64,000 bases of DNA, taken from Clarireedia homoeocarpa. Lineage: Eukaryota > Ascomycota > Leotiomycetes > Helotiales > Rutstroemiaceae. Shown piece by piece: positions 43,528-55,494 of this stretch. Below the pieces are notes generated by a model. The model had not been told where the DNA came from. It ran no database searches and saw nothing but the letters and a program-made list of their open reading frames with translations. Made by a program: the position numbers and the translations under genes. The stretch is taken from NCBI GenBank assembly GCA_001465935.1, contig LNKV01000012.1, forward strand, positions 133,302 through 197,301. Reading direction: 5' to 3'. Every line of letters begins with the position of its first letter. The first letter of the stretch is position 1.

Positions 43528-44188
43528 CTAAGAACTCAAAGGATCACAAATCCAACTCCACACCGACCTCTCATAGAGTCCCTCCATCTCCGCGACGTTA
43601 TTCTTATCCACAACCGCATAATCGCCAATGCACTGTTATGATGATATTCCTCATTAGCTCTACATACTTCCTTTGCATATCATTTCCACAAGAGGAAAGG
43701 GAAAGGGAAAGAAATAGGAGATATTGAAAACATACATTCTCCTGTGTATAAATCCAACATGCAGGCGTAACAGCCGTATTAATCTGCATACTCATAACCT
43801 CCTGGGCGATCTCGAGCGGCAGGTTCTGGCACGTGGCGATGGCGCCGTAGCCCTTGTAGGCGAAACCTTTGTAGTCTTCCCCGGTGTAGAAGGCGGCGAG
43901 GAGGGGGCTGGGTTTTTGTGAGTTTTGTAATTGTGGGGTGAGCAGGGGAATGGGGAGAGAGGAGGATAGTGAAAGAGATAGTGAAAGAGGAGGCGGAGGA
44001 TGGTAATGATAGATGACTGACCTTCCATCGGCAGGGGCGGTGTTACAGCTACATACGAATACACCGGCGGATATATTGAGTGACCATTGGCAGTCTTGAC
44101 TGGCGGAGCAGAAAGGTTCGACGGTGGTGGAGAGGGTGCCGGTGATGAGAGTGGTGAGGATGGCGGCGGTTGCGAAAGTGAAATGCAT
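43528..44188 (-). CDS. Small secreted eight-cysteine protein
   Basis: Three exons (44022-44188, 43736-43907 and 43528-43632), 147 aa. The N-terminus MHFTFATAAILTTLITGTLS is a clear signal peptide, with cleavage likely after residue 20. The mature part of about 125 residues holds eight cysteines: PFC, QDC, VFVC, SC, ATC, PAC, ENC and WIC, an even number consistent with disulphides. N-glycosylation sequon NIS is near the N-terminus. No transmembrane segment or GPI signal follows. Small size, signal peptide and cysteine content match candidate effectors or cell-wall proteins of filamentous fungi, but I recognise no family. Introns have consensus donors (GTCAGT, GTATGT). Confidence 0.78.
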
Positions 44189-45217
44189 TTTGATTTGGGT
44201 TGCGTTGGGTTATGTATGAAGAAGAAACAAGTAGAGTTTTCTTGGATTTTGAGATTCTTGAAGTGGAGTGGTATTGAGTTGAGTAGATCTGGCTGCTGGT
44301 TGTGAATACAGAATGCTATTGAATTGCGGTATGGAAAGTGGTGGGAACTGTTTGAATTTATACATCTTGCGTCCCGACTGCGTTGTCATATCTCAAGAAT
44401 CGTTTCCATCTTGATGTCCTCATGGTCGCCGCCGGGACATTGATGGCGTAAACTATTGAGTTTGCAGCCAAGAGTGTACATCTGGTCCATGGCTGAGTTC
44501 ATAATAAATACCTCAACCAAACTCGAGATCGTAGTTTTGGAAGCATATGGACGAGGACAAAATCAAACACGCTTCAAAGATCGAGAATCAAGATGGTTGA
44601 AGAGATACTCCCCTCGAATTTAATTAAGAGTTAGGAAACAAATCCTCCTATTGGCGATGTATTGGAGTACAGCATGATTGCGATCATACAAGATCTAGTG
44701 CTGGCTTTACCTAGATTAAATTCTGGATTGAACACAAAGCTTTACTTCGTCGTGTATGACAGACGTCCAAACGATAAAACAGTAGAATCGGGTATGAGTA
44801 GATTTTGAATGTCATCAGCATACTTGCAAAATGGCCAGAGAGCTACGAACGAGCCTGCGCCACCGTTGAGGCATCTAATTGTTCGTGAGGAGGAAGTAGG
44901 GCATCTTTTGGGAGATATAAGATAATCGCAGATTGATGCAGTTCTTCAGAGACAAGAGATAGAAATAGAAGATGACGGCTCAACGGCGTACCGTCAGGTC
45001 AGAAACGCCTAGATACTACTAACAATGAACACAATAGAGCTCCTAACGGCGGGGTAACAATGTGAAATATAGAAAGAAGCGATAAGTGTTCCTCGAAGAT
45101 CACACGGACACAGAGCTTACGTTTCATTCTTTATTCATAACTGTGATTTTATGTGTCGTACTGGATCATCTACAAGTATTGAGGCGCTCGATAATGTATA
45201 AGCACTCTCAAGAGATC

Positions 45218-45254
<37 letters not shown>

Positions 45255-45627
45255 AGAAAGCCTAATGTGTAGAGTTCACTCAGCTCTGTTGAGTGTCAAA
45301 GATAAAGATCGTGGGTATTACGAGATTGATGTTTTCCTCGAATGAAGAGAAGATCGACTCTGATAGAATGATCTCCAATTCGTACCATATCCAGAACCTA
45401 TCCGGTGCTGTGGTGGAAGTGAAGAGATACTGGTTTATCGCTCTCCAGTCCAGTGCTGTTGCATGTCAAACCCTACGTGCATGCATCATTGCTACATATT
45501 CGGACTAGGTGCTACCCGAAGCCTCAATCCATAAGACCGATGTTGTTCGGTAGCCGTTGCCGAGTAGAGATTTCTGGTGTATACGGGGTGCCGACACGGA
45601 AGTGTTACATCCTAGAAGATGACTTGA
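44189..45627. other. Intergenic with long poly(A) tract
   Basis: 1.44 kb without supported genes. The left part is the promoter of the secreted-protein gene. A 35-nt A-run lies at 45219-45253. Confidence 0.5.
45219..45253. repeat. A35 homopolymer
   Basis: Thirty-five consecutive A in a gene-free interval. Could be a slippage tract or the 3' end of a retroposed sequence; no upstream sequence I recognise as a SINE, LINE or processed gene. Confidence 0.9.
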
Positions 45628-47053
45628 TTATTCTTCACCAAATGGATAGTTGAATTTCAATAAACCATTTAGGCCTCCAACCCATCCGTCGTCGTCGTCC
45701 GTTCCAAGTTTAGCTCCCCGAACGACACAAGGAACGCCTCCACACCATTCTTTACCTTTTATAAGTTCCTCGCCTTCAACTCTTACTTCCATACCAACTT
45801 CAGCTCCAACAAATCTTTTTAGTCCAAGTCCAGCTGCAAAATTTTTTCTTCGTCCGTCAATGCTGACTTCCAATTCACGACTTCGGTTCTTCTCACTCAA
45901 TCGAAGTACGATCGGTGTATTCGCAGGTAGCACAAGTGGTCTAAATGAGAGACTTCTCGGACAGATGGGCGTAAGAAGAAGGCTGCTGACCAGTGGATGA
46001 ATGATGCTACCGCCTGAACTCAGATTATACGCTGTACTTCCGGTCGGGGTTGATATAATCATTCCATCTGCAACTGCTTCTGTCAAGAACCGTCCTCCAA
46101 CAAAGACTTCAACGATAACCAGATGAGCTTCCCTGCCTCTGTGAATGACGACTTCATTCATTGCATATGTATCTCTGTCGGGACGATTTTTCAGACCACT
46201 CCTTATTGGAGCGCCGAAGGAATCATAAATCCCAACCTTTAAGCGACTTCTCAGTAGTATCTTTGATCCCCTTGTAGACCCCATGGACTTCCCTCTGACG
46301 TTTGACCAGCTGGTCATATCTTCTTTGTTGTCGTTGGAGACTTGAACATGAGGATGTTTCTGATCTTTTAAAAGATGAGATCCGGCCTCTCCTCCTGACA
46401 TATACACTTCTCGGAAAGCTCGTTTGTACTCAGCAAATTTCCATTCACCCAAGAACCCAAGTGTGCCCATACTAAAGGAAAGCATCGGAGGAACATGCAG
46501 ACTTGAACTGAAGAGAGATGATGCATGTAGTATGGTTCCATCTCCACCTAGCGTTGTAACCATATCGACTAATTTGGGAAATACGGTTGGATCGGTACTC
46601 GAATAGATTGGAAAGGGAAGAGATTCATGGATGGAGTTGGCAAAATTTGGCTCGAAGATCAGGGAAACATCATAGTTCGAGTGTACATGGCTGTGTTGGA
46701 GTTAGCCACAATACTCGAAACAGAAAGGTACGATACACACCATGCATATTCAGCAAGGGCTTCCGTGACGGATGGCGCGTCTTCTTTTCCTACGAACAGA
46801 ATATTTCGAGGGGGAGAGGGCCAATGTAGAGAGAGCAGATTACTTGACCGGTCTTCTGTAATTTGAAGTGTTAGCATCATAAGCAAGTTATCGATGGAGC
46901 TCAAGCAGAACAAAGGGTGACCGTACGCTGATATTTAGGAACAATTCGGTTGGGCAGGTCTCTGGCATCTAATATTTCCGGTCTCGCCGCTGTGCTACTG
47001 AAAGTCCTCTTTTGAAGAATATAGCCGCCCCGCAGAGCTCTTGCGATCATCAT
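45628..47053 (-). CDS. Mitochondrial NAD(H) kinase (POS5-like)
   Basis: Phosphorylates NAD(H) to NADP(H), supplying mitochondrial NADPH for antioxidant and iron-sulphur functions. Three exons (46927-47053, 46741-46855 and 45628-46690), 434 aa. The N-terminus MMIARALRGGYILQKRTFSS is Arg-rich, without acidic residues, as in a matrix targeting presequence. The kinase core has VTTLGGDGTILHAS (GGDG at 129-132), MLSFSMGTLGFLGEW, YAMNEVVIHRG (NE/D motif) and the GGR-FL-EAVADGMIISTP region leading to TGSTAYNLSSGGSIIHP. Residue order and size match yeast POS5 rather than UTR1. All exon phases agree. Confidence 0.9.
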
Positions 47054-47793
47054 CTCTGTGTCGAGGGTATAGTACGATCAAAGACAAAATTTCGCAGGTG
47101 CCCGCAGTTGATAGTGTGAGAAAGGAACCAGAGGGGTTAATGAGACATTATTGAGCGATGCGCATGTCAACCCGACGAAAAAATACTACAGGAAGAGCAG
47201 TATGTCTATAGAAGAGCCATAACTCCAAAAGATAGAAGATATCTCATATATTTAGTGAGTGAGAAAGAATGCGACAATACCTCCACTCCAGTCCAGTCCA
47301 TCAAAGATCAAATTCGGTTGATATTGATACTCCACAGATCTTTGAGCTTGTTCTATTTAGTCACCCAGGCACGTGCCACATGTGGATTAAGCTCTGGTCC
47401 GTGCATAACAAGGTAGCTCCGTGAATCCCGCGCCCGCTCATAGCAAGGCGAGGCGAGACATGAATTTTGTTAGGACAGGCAGAATAGGCGCTCAATAGAA
47501 TGACAACACAGACAACGTAAAAGATCCAAAAGCTTCCTTTTGCATTTACAATAACGCGTCTTAGTCGAAGTCATATCGAGTATGTATATATTGGTGACTC
47601 TATCCATACGAGTATTGGAATTCACTACCAACGTATTCCTCACCAGTCAAACCACCCCACCATAGTGAGGTATCAGCCGGCGCAAAACTGCCTCGTCTCT
47701 GAGCACACGACCTCTATTCTGCCTGCCGACTTCTGAATAACAGCAAGCCTCCTCGAGTCTTTCCTCCTGTCACCATCCGTACACAAACCAGCA
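47054..47793. other. Intergenic, divergent promoters of NAD kinase and acyltransferase
   Basis: 740 bp between two outward-facing starts. No gene, no repeat of note. Confidence 0.45.
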
Positions 47794-49219
47794 ATGTCCG
47801 AACCCGAGCTCAAACAACGTACTACTCGTAGTCACAATATGCCAGCACCAATACCAGATTTTGGAGGGGGTACGAAAGAGAAAGCGGTAGGGGTACATCC
47901 GTCTGGAGAAGTAAAACATGGATATGCGGCGCAGATCTGGAGGTTGTTGAGTTTTGCGACATACTTCTGGGCATGCTGTTGCACGCAAGTTCATCCAATG
48001 CTTGATGTTGGTTTGCTCTGCTAATGTGCTGAAAGAATCCAAGCGACTCAAATTCTCGGAGTACCTATGTACTTTATAAATAAGGATATATACTATGCAT
48101 GGATGGCGCTCACGAAACAGTCCTTTGGGCTACTGGTTACGACTATGACACAGTGGTGGAGTCCAACAGTGGTCCGAATAAGTGGTGATGCATCGGTAGC
48201 GGGACAGTTGCGAAAGACGGAAGATGGCAGGCTCGAATGTGATTTTCCAGATAGAATGGTTCTCATAGCGAACCACCAGGTAAGATACGGTCGGCCTTAT
48301 GGAAGGTTATCTCACTGACCTTGAGTACAGCTATATACAGACTGGCTATACCTCTGGTGGGTAGCCTATACAAACAATCCGCAAACGCACGGTCACATCT
48401 ACATAATTGCAAAAGAGTCGTTGAAGTGGGTTCCTATTATTGGATGGGGTATGCGATTCTATGGTTTTATATTCATGTCCAGAAAGATGGAAAAGGATCG
48501 ACCTCGAATGGAGCATAGATTGAAGCAGTTGCGGGAACGACATTCTGGACCACTGTCAGGAACGCCAGGGCTTGATCCAATGTGGCTCTTACTGTTTCCC
48601 GAAGGGACAAACGCCAGCGACAACGGAAGGGTGAAGAGTGCAAAATGGGCGGAGAAGATCGGTGTTAAAGACATGGAGCATGTACTTCTTCCAAGGAGTA
48701 CGGGGTCGTTCTTCTGTCTGAATGAACTCAAGGGCTCGGTGGAATATGTCTATGATTGTACCATGGCATACGAGGGTGTTCCGTAAGTTCTACAACCTCC
48801 TTCACGTGCAGCATCATCACTAACACTCTTCCAGGCGAGGAAAATTTGGACAAGATTACTTTACCCTAACATCATCATATATCGAAGGACGTCCCCCCAA
48901 ATCTGTAAATCTCTACTGGCGCCGCTTCCGCATTGCCGATATCCCCCTCGACAATGCCGAAGAATTTGAAGTATGGCTACGGGAGAAATGGTACGAGAAA
49001 GATGCGCTCATGGAACAATACATGACAACTGGACGATTCCCACCCAATGCCGTATCTGAAAAGGGGGCGCATGAACACGACTTTATCGAGACGGAGGTTA
49101 AGCAAAAGAACTGGTCGGATTTCCTCAATATCTTTGTTGTTTTGGCAGCTGCTGGAATGGTGTCGAATGTTATGGCGAAGGTGTGGAATTGGGCGCTGTA
49201 TCGCAATGTGAAGGGGTAG
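47794..49219 (+). CDS. LPLAT/lysocardiolipin-type acyltransferase (PlsC)
   Basis: Membrane acyltransferase acting on lysophospholipids or lysophosphatidic acid in the ER or mitochondria-associated membranes. Four exons: 47794-47984, 48036-48279, 48331-48782 and 48835-49219; 423 aa, typical for the AGPAT/LCLAT1 branch. The catalytic N-H-x-x-x-x-D motif is NHQLYTDW (H144, D149), followed by IIAKESLKWVPIIGWGMRFY, and FPEGTN (234-239) for glycerol-phosphate binding. Hydrophobic segments near residue 50-70, 85-115 and the C-terminal FLNIFVVLAAAGMVSNVMA. Intron 1 uses a GC donor (GCAAGT) rather than GT; only that junction gives the conserved IQATQILGVP in frame. Confidence 0.92.
47985..48035 (+). 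other. GC-AG intron in the acyltransferase gene
   Basis: 51-bp intron beginning GCAAGT and ending GCTGAAAG, with GCTAATG as likely branch site. GCAAGT is the classic GC-type donor context. The only nearby GT (47988) leaves the protein out of frame. Confidence 0.8.
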
Positions 49220-50965
49220 AAAAAGACTGGTTTGGAACTTGCAAGTTGCACATGGACGTTTGATGGTTATGGATCCGGGTTTTTATATATGGGCATGAGC
49301 TATGGTATGGGGGTTTCATGGAATTGTATGGATGGACGGGTAGGTTCTATCTCTATGTCATTCGGCGCTATTGTTTTCCTTTTTTTTTAATGGTGGTGGT
49401 GGGTAGAGCGACTATTCTTTTCCCTTTCTTTTAACTTTCTTCTCAATTTTTGGAGACGAATACCCAATGTATGAAACGGATTGATGGATGGATGGTTTAC
49501 CTTAAGCTATTATGGATAGAATCAACTCAACTCTTGATCGAAGGATGGAAGTTTGGAGACGGATGGATGATATGATATAAGATACCCAGCGAATTTTTAG
49601 TGAATATATCCGACATCGTTCAACACATATGCAAAGAAAAGAGTGCGCGCATAAGGGTTGGGGAGATGGAATGGCTATGCGATATGTGAGTAGTATCGGT
49701 ATCGGGGGACTTGCGCATGCAACATTTTTAATTTCTCTAGACTAACAGACTAATGAACTATCATCCAGTCAGTGAGTGACATTCACATTCACGGGAGTTG
49801 CATAGAAGCCAGTCGGTGAAGCATTGGATGGATGGATGGAGTATTAGTTAGATACTCTACAGCCATCCATCGGATTGTATTGTATTGTATTATATATATC
49901 CCAATCTCAAACATTTTCTCAAGTTTTTATTATTATTAACCAACCTTTTCAATAACTTAACTTAACTTATCGTACTTCAATACTGTATTTAATTAACTCA
50001 ATAAATCTATATAAAGCCATCCCATCCCATCCCATCCCATCCCATCCCATCCCATCTCATCTCATTACATCTCATTACATTACATTACATCCCCCCCCCC
50101 CGCTACGCTATGCCATGCCATGCTATGCTACCCGCACATCCGAGAAAAGAAACCCCCTTCACCTCACCTCCCATTCTATTCCCTTTCCCCTTAGCAAATA
50201 TAACCCCCCCCCGGTCCCCGCACCCCTTCAACACCAAAACATCCCTTCCTCCCTCCCTCCCTCCCTGTCTTTCCCCTACCCTATCCTACCCATCCTATAT
50301 CCCATCCCATCCCATCCAAATAAACACCCAGCACCCAGCACCCAGCACCTAGCACCCAGCACTCAACAACCAAAACCAAAACCAAAACCAAAACCAAAAC
50401 GAAACAGAAACCGAAACTGCAACAAAAATGAAATTTCAACACACAATACAATACAATACAACATAATCAAGCTCAAGCTCAAGCCAAAGCATCTACATCT
50501 GCATCTACATACTCCCAGGAGCCAGCCAACCAGCCTACTACCATCTTATCTTCAAGCCGTCCGTCCCCACCCGGCCGCTCCCCCCCCTTCACACACAAAC
50601 ATAAACACAGAGACAGAGACAGAGACAGAGACGTCCTCTTCTTCTCTTCTCCTTCTCAACTCCTCCTCCCAGCTTCATCCTCGGGCAAGATTTCCACAGC
50701 ACAGCACACTCTTCCCCTCCCCTCCCCTCCCCTCCTCATCCTCATCCTCCTCTTCTCCCCTTCCCCCCCTACTCATCTGCACCCTCTATTCCCCTCCCCA
50801 CTCCCCCCTCCTCATCTCAAACCCCCTCCCCTTCCCCCTCCCCCTCCCAAATCCACACATCTCCGCTCGCTCGCAACAGAAAGAAAGAAGCAAGACGATT
50901 GATTGATTGATTGATCAGATATGACAAAACAAAACAAGACAAGACAAGACGACAAAGTAAAATTT

Positions 50966-50966
<1 letters not shown>

Positions 50967-50997
<31 letters not shown>
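50967..50997. repeat. A31 homopolymer
   Basis: Thirty-one consecutive A, directly followed by CATATAAAAAGG, which could be a TATA-like site by chance. Confidence 0.9.
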
Positions 50998-50998
<1 letters not shown>

Positions 50999-51057
50999 AT
51001 ATAAAAAGGGGGAGGGGTTCTCAAACTAGACGGCGACCCTGACATTTACTCCCTCCC

Positions 51058-51105
51058 CGCTTTCCTTCCTTCCTTCCTTCCTTCCTTCCTTCCTTGCTTC
51101 CTTCC
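51058..51105. repeat. CCTT tetranucleotide array
   Basis: Roughly eleven CCTT units with two single-base interruptions (CTTGCTTCC). Simple slippage repeat. Confidence 0.85.
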
Positions 51106-51790
51106 TTGCCTCCCCAAAAGGATGAAGAGAAGGATAGGTATTCTCCCCTATTCTGAAAAGACAAACAAGGAAACACAACAGAACACAATGAAACAAATAC
51201 AATGAAACAAACACAATGAAACACTACAAATAAAACAAAAGCTCATTTCAAGATCAAACTTTTTCTTTTTCAAGTTAAAAACTCGTAGGTAATTTCTGCT
51301 ACTGTAATCATCCTACTATTCTCAAAAAAAAAAAAAAGTGTGAATTTGATGAAGAGAAAAAAAATATAAATCAAATTACCAACTTTATCGGACAATTGCT
51401 AATCCCTTTCTTTTTCCCGCAACCTTCGAATAATCCCATTTCCCTTTGCGGCTGCACAATATTTCAATCCCTTAATAACAAAAAAAAAACCCCCCCTCCC
51501 CGCCTTTCTTCTCTTTACCCCCTGTTTCTCAAAATAATTCCCTAATCTTCTTCACCATTTATGCTCGAAAAGAGATGGCCGACGCCAGTCTATGAAAAGA
51601 TAATCTTGTGTTGGACCAAATCGCTAAGATGTGAATAAACTCCCGTACACCAATTATGCGGTAGACCGTTCGAACGCCTGTGTAAAGTCTTGAGAGTAAA
51701 ATGCATAACAACAGTTGCCTGCGGTAGCAGTGAGGAGCTTTGTAGTTTTCATGACTTGTTGTGTAGACAAATAGAATAATCGTGGTGTCA

Positions 51791-54617
51791 TCAGAAAAAG
51801 TGTGTATAGATTTTAGAATTCTCATGAACCTCCATTTCCTATTGAAAGTTAGTAAAGAAGAGAGGTATGCTTTGCAAGAAATGAACATACCATTTTGAAA
51901 GTATTAAGCTCCTCCTTTATTTGTTGAGCAAGCATAGGTGTGAGGCGATTACAAGTAGCAATCTCGCCCCTGCGATCGTATTCTTGGCTTGGCCAAGTAT
52001 CATGGAACTGTATCCTTGGACTGAACGTAGCATTGCGCTTAGCGGAACCCTGAGGTGTCCCAGGAACACTCTTTGAGTCTCCACGGAATCGAAGTGCTGA
52101 CATGAAGTAGTCTTCTCCACCTAACGTCACCGACCCAGTTCGCTTGTGGGGATCATCGCTTGGTGTGCTTGGTGCAGATGAGTTTGGAGAGTCATTATTA
52201 ACGTTAGGTATTTGGGGCAGTGTAAAGTTTGCTGCTTTTCCATCGGCGGGAAGCATAACAGGCGATGAATTGCCAGAACCGGTACCAGAGCCTACAAGTA
52301 AAGATTAGTATATATATATACACTTTGAAAATGTGTAATCCAACTTACGTTTTAGGATACCCTTCTTAACAGCTGCTAGGACTTCGGCACGTTCCCTCTC
52401 CCCACCGACGATACTTCTTCTATTACTAGAATTTTCAGTACTGGCACTATTCAGCCGTTCGGTGACTGCGCTGCTCATCGCGGCAGCATCCAAAGAATTT
52501 CTCTCCAATCTTGGATAGCCAGTTCCACCTGAAGCCAACTCATTTGGATTGGCATTGACGTTAACCTTCTCGCGTTCGGCCTCTACCGTAACCATCGACA
52601 CCTGAGCTTGGCTAGCTCCGGGCACAGCTGCGTCAGCTGCAGGTACACCAATCACAGATTTCGGTCGGAAGAGACCGACAAGCGACCTTGTCGATTTTTT
52701 CATACCCTTCCCCATCTTTCTAATCATCACAGACGCAGATGATGCTGTAGAAGAGATAGACAGATTATCTGTGGATCCAGTGAAGAAGTTCCCTTGCCCT
52801 GAGTAAATATTTGAACCAATGCCAGCAGCCTCTTGTTGCTGTGCAATTTTGTCCTGCTCCGCTTCACGCTCAAGCTGGTACTTCTCTTTTCGTAATTTCG
52901 AGCGATCAAGGGCATCAAGGCCGCCTCGGCCGGATAAGTTGTTTTCCGCAGAAGCTTTCCGTAATTCAGCCGCGCTACCAAATGAAAACGCCCTCCGCAG
53001 CCTCGATGTCTTGCTTTTCTTTCCATCCTTTTCGTTTAGTGCTGCTAGGTGTTGTGCAGCAGGACTCGTGGCATTTTGACCGCTCGCAACTTGAGCGTAT
53101 GTATTTTTCGGTTGTGCTGGTTGCAATGCTGCATTGACAGCGGAAGTGAACGAGTCCTTCGACTTCGTGGGCTCAGAACCCATGGTCACCGGCTTCGACA
53201 AAGGAGAAGAATTTGCAACTCGTTTCGCGGCATCGGTAGAAGAGCCTCTTTGTGGAATATTTATCAGTCGTGGTACATCGTTTTTCGAGTTCGCTTGGTC
53301 TGCAAGAGGATTCGTATTTGCGACAGTAGAGGAATTGGATGAAGACTGGGCGGGGTTCCCACTTGCCATCGATACACTTGTTGCTTCTCGCTTGTTGGAC
53401 TACAAAAAGTTAGCGCCACATCTGGCATAGTGCTACACCAACTTGATTGGCGTAGGATAAATTGCGGTGACGCCGTATGCACGATCCAGTCCCGTGAACC
53501 ATAAGTGGGGGGAGATTTGCGGATTTGGTACAAAGTAACTTACTGAGTTTGGTCGAGAGTGATTGCTAAGAGTAGAGTTTATGCTGTCAGTACTACCATC
53601 CCGTCCATGAGAAGTTGCCGGGCGTCCTGTCACTGGTGAACTCCGCAGGGGGTGTTGTTCAGGCTGTCGATCGGCACGACCACTAGTGTTACTAACTTGT
53701 CGTGATCCTTGTTGGAGAAAGTCTGTCGGACTAGAGTTGCCAAGCTCGTGTGCATCAATTGTGTGTATACTCCGACGTCTATATCTCTTTGCTTGTTCGT
53801 GAGTCGAGTTCCGATTCAATTGCATATCATCAGCAGTAGCGTTGGGTGGGTTTTGAGAGTGTGGCATCTGCAGATTGAAAGCCTGGGTATTGATAGACTG
53901 AGACTGCTGTGTACTAGCGCCATAGAATTGCATCACATTTGGCATAGTTGTTGAAGGTGAAGATGCGGAAGGAGTATTTTGTTGGCTGTTTGTTGACGAA
54001 TCGGCACGACGAACAGCAGGACGACGGTATCGGTCGGGCACAGGTTTTCCAGGTGAAGACATACCTGATGGAGCAAGACTACTACTAGATGATGTGATGA
54101 CGGTGGAATGAGGGCGAGGTACTCTGGTGGCGATTCTGGCTGTGGAAGAGATAGCCAAATCATCTCTGGAACCTGCTTTGTGGCCTAAAGGTGAGAGATC
54201 CGACGACGATGACGAGGAGGTAGTGGATACGGAAAGAGGAGCTGGATAACGAGAGCGGTTTGGAGGATTTCCCGAGCCTCCTTGAAGTGTTGGGGCTATG
54301 GGTGCTGATGATGTTCTTTGCTGTTCTGGTCTGATCTGGGATCCATTCTGCTGGCCTCCCATTAATAACTCAGAGGTACTAGTGAAAGCGTATGGGGTAA
54401 CTGCGGCTATGGAATTGTGACCACGATAATTCGATCCTGCCATATTGTTCATGCCATGAAGGCCATTTCGTTGTTGCTGGTTGGCAGAATATTGATGATG
54501 AGAGGCTTGATTTTGGGAAGGTTGGAGGATGCCAGAGGCGGAAGAGGGTCGTGTCTGAAGCATCGTAACAGTAGCGGTCGTCGTCTGTTGTGGTAAAGTC
54601 TGAACGAGAGCAGCCAT
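51791..54617 (-). CDS. Bni4-like disordered scaffold protein
   Basis: Four exons (53544-54617, 52349-53399, 51891-52291 and 51791-51838), 857 aa. Most of the protein is Ser/Thr/Gln/Asn-rich disorder; a basic cluster lies around SKTSRLRRAFSFGSAAELRK, followed by a short charged helix (LRKEKYQLEREAEQDKIAQQ) and MGKGMKKSTRSLVGLFRPKS. The C-terminal 70 residues are the conserved part: SPRIQFHDTWPSQEYDRRGE, IATCNRLTPMLAQQIKEELN, TFKMEMEVHENSKIYTHFF. IQFHDTW fits an RVxF-like PP1 (Glc7) docking context, as in yeast Bni4, which targets chitin synthase III to the bud neck. The last exon is just 16 codons. Fold is assigned from the C-terminus only. Confidence 0.75.
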
Positions 54618-55438
54618 GCTGTAAGGCAAGCGACTAGTGGATTGATGAGAAGCAAATAGCTATTATGCCATTTACTTTTCGCCCGAGGTGGTTCTCAAGG
54701 TCGGAATCAATTGAGGTTGGCTCGTGATGGAATCTGTGAGCACGACATCGTAAGTGAATGAAAGGGAGGATGCGGGTGAATGTGGAGAGGAAAGCAAATG
54801 AGTGATTCTATTCCAGAGGATTGTCACAAGCGCGCTGGAGGGAGAGTGAGTGTACTAGCGCCACGAACCTTTGAGAGAATCCGGAAGTTGTTGTTTCGTT
54901 TAGATGTTATGTTGTTTTGGTGATGAGGATGGAGAGAAGTGCTAGACAAATGAACAATGATTACTGCGTACGAGCGGCTTTTGATTTTGGGTTTGATTTT
55001 GAATTTGAATTGAAAGATTGAAGCCAAGTCGAGTTAACGGTTGACTTTCGAGATCTTTTGGGGGGATAGAAAGGTTTGAGCTCCGAATTGAAGAAGGAGG
55101 TCGCCCGCGGCCAGAAGATTGGTGGTGGATCGATCTCTTTCTGTCTCTCGCTTTCTTCGCGTCCCGGCAGAACACACTTTTACCGTGAGCTCTTGTTTAA
55201 GGTATCCGACGGCCGTTTAAAAAAAAACTATGAACACATATAAATGATGAGCTGATGAAGCGTTTGATGATTAGAATTTCTCCTTCTTTTGTTGATTCGA
55301 AAGGGGAGGCGCGTCTGCGAACCTTTCAAGTATACCTCGTATCTGCTAAAACAATCTCGTCTGTTCAATCGGCAATCGTTCGGTTGTTGTTGCAGAATAT
55401 CTTGGAAGGGTTGCAGAGGCGCCAGGGGAGGAATGAAG

Positions 55439-55494
55439 AGAGGAATGCTCGATGCTCGATGCTCGATGCTCTCTGCTCTCTGCTCGATGCTCTC
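55439..55494. repeat. CTCGATG/CTCTCTG short tandem array
   Basis: Alternating copies of GCTCGAT and GCTCTCT heptads upstream of the Bni4-like gene. Slippage repeat, about 820 bp from that gene's start codon. Confidence 0.75.

Larger units (their letters stand above)
49220..51790. other. Gene-free, microsatellite-rich interval
   Basis: 2.6 kb without any gene that I support. It holds a CATCC/CCATC pentanucleotide array (about 50016-50060), a T/C-rich stretch (50100-50300), a run of AACCAAAACC units (about 50369-50402), a 31-nt A-run (50967-50997), and a CCTT array (51058-51105). Long Pro/His/Ser open frames here result from the pyrimidine bias. Confidence 0.55.

Noticed and set aside
50115..50906. 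263-codon plus-strand open frame
   Set aside because: Composition is almost only Pro, Ser, His, Lys, Thr and Leu from C-rich microsatellites; overlapping frames are equally open; no domain.
51021..51224. Open frames with Lys-Glu-Gly repeats
   Set aside because: Product of the CCTT array, not a protein.
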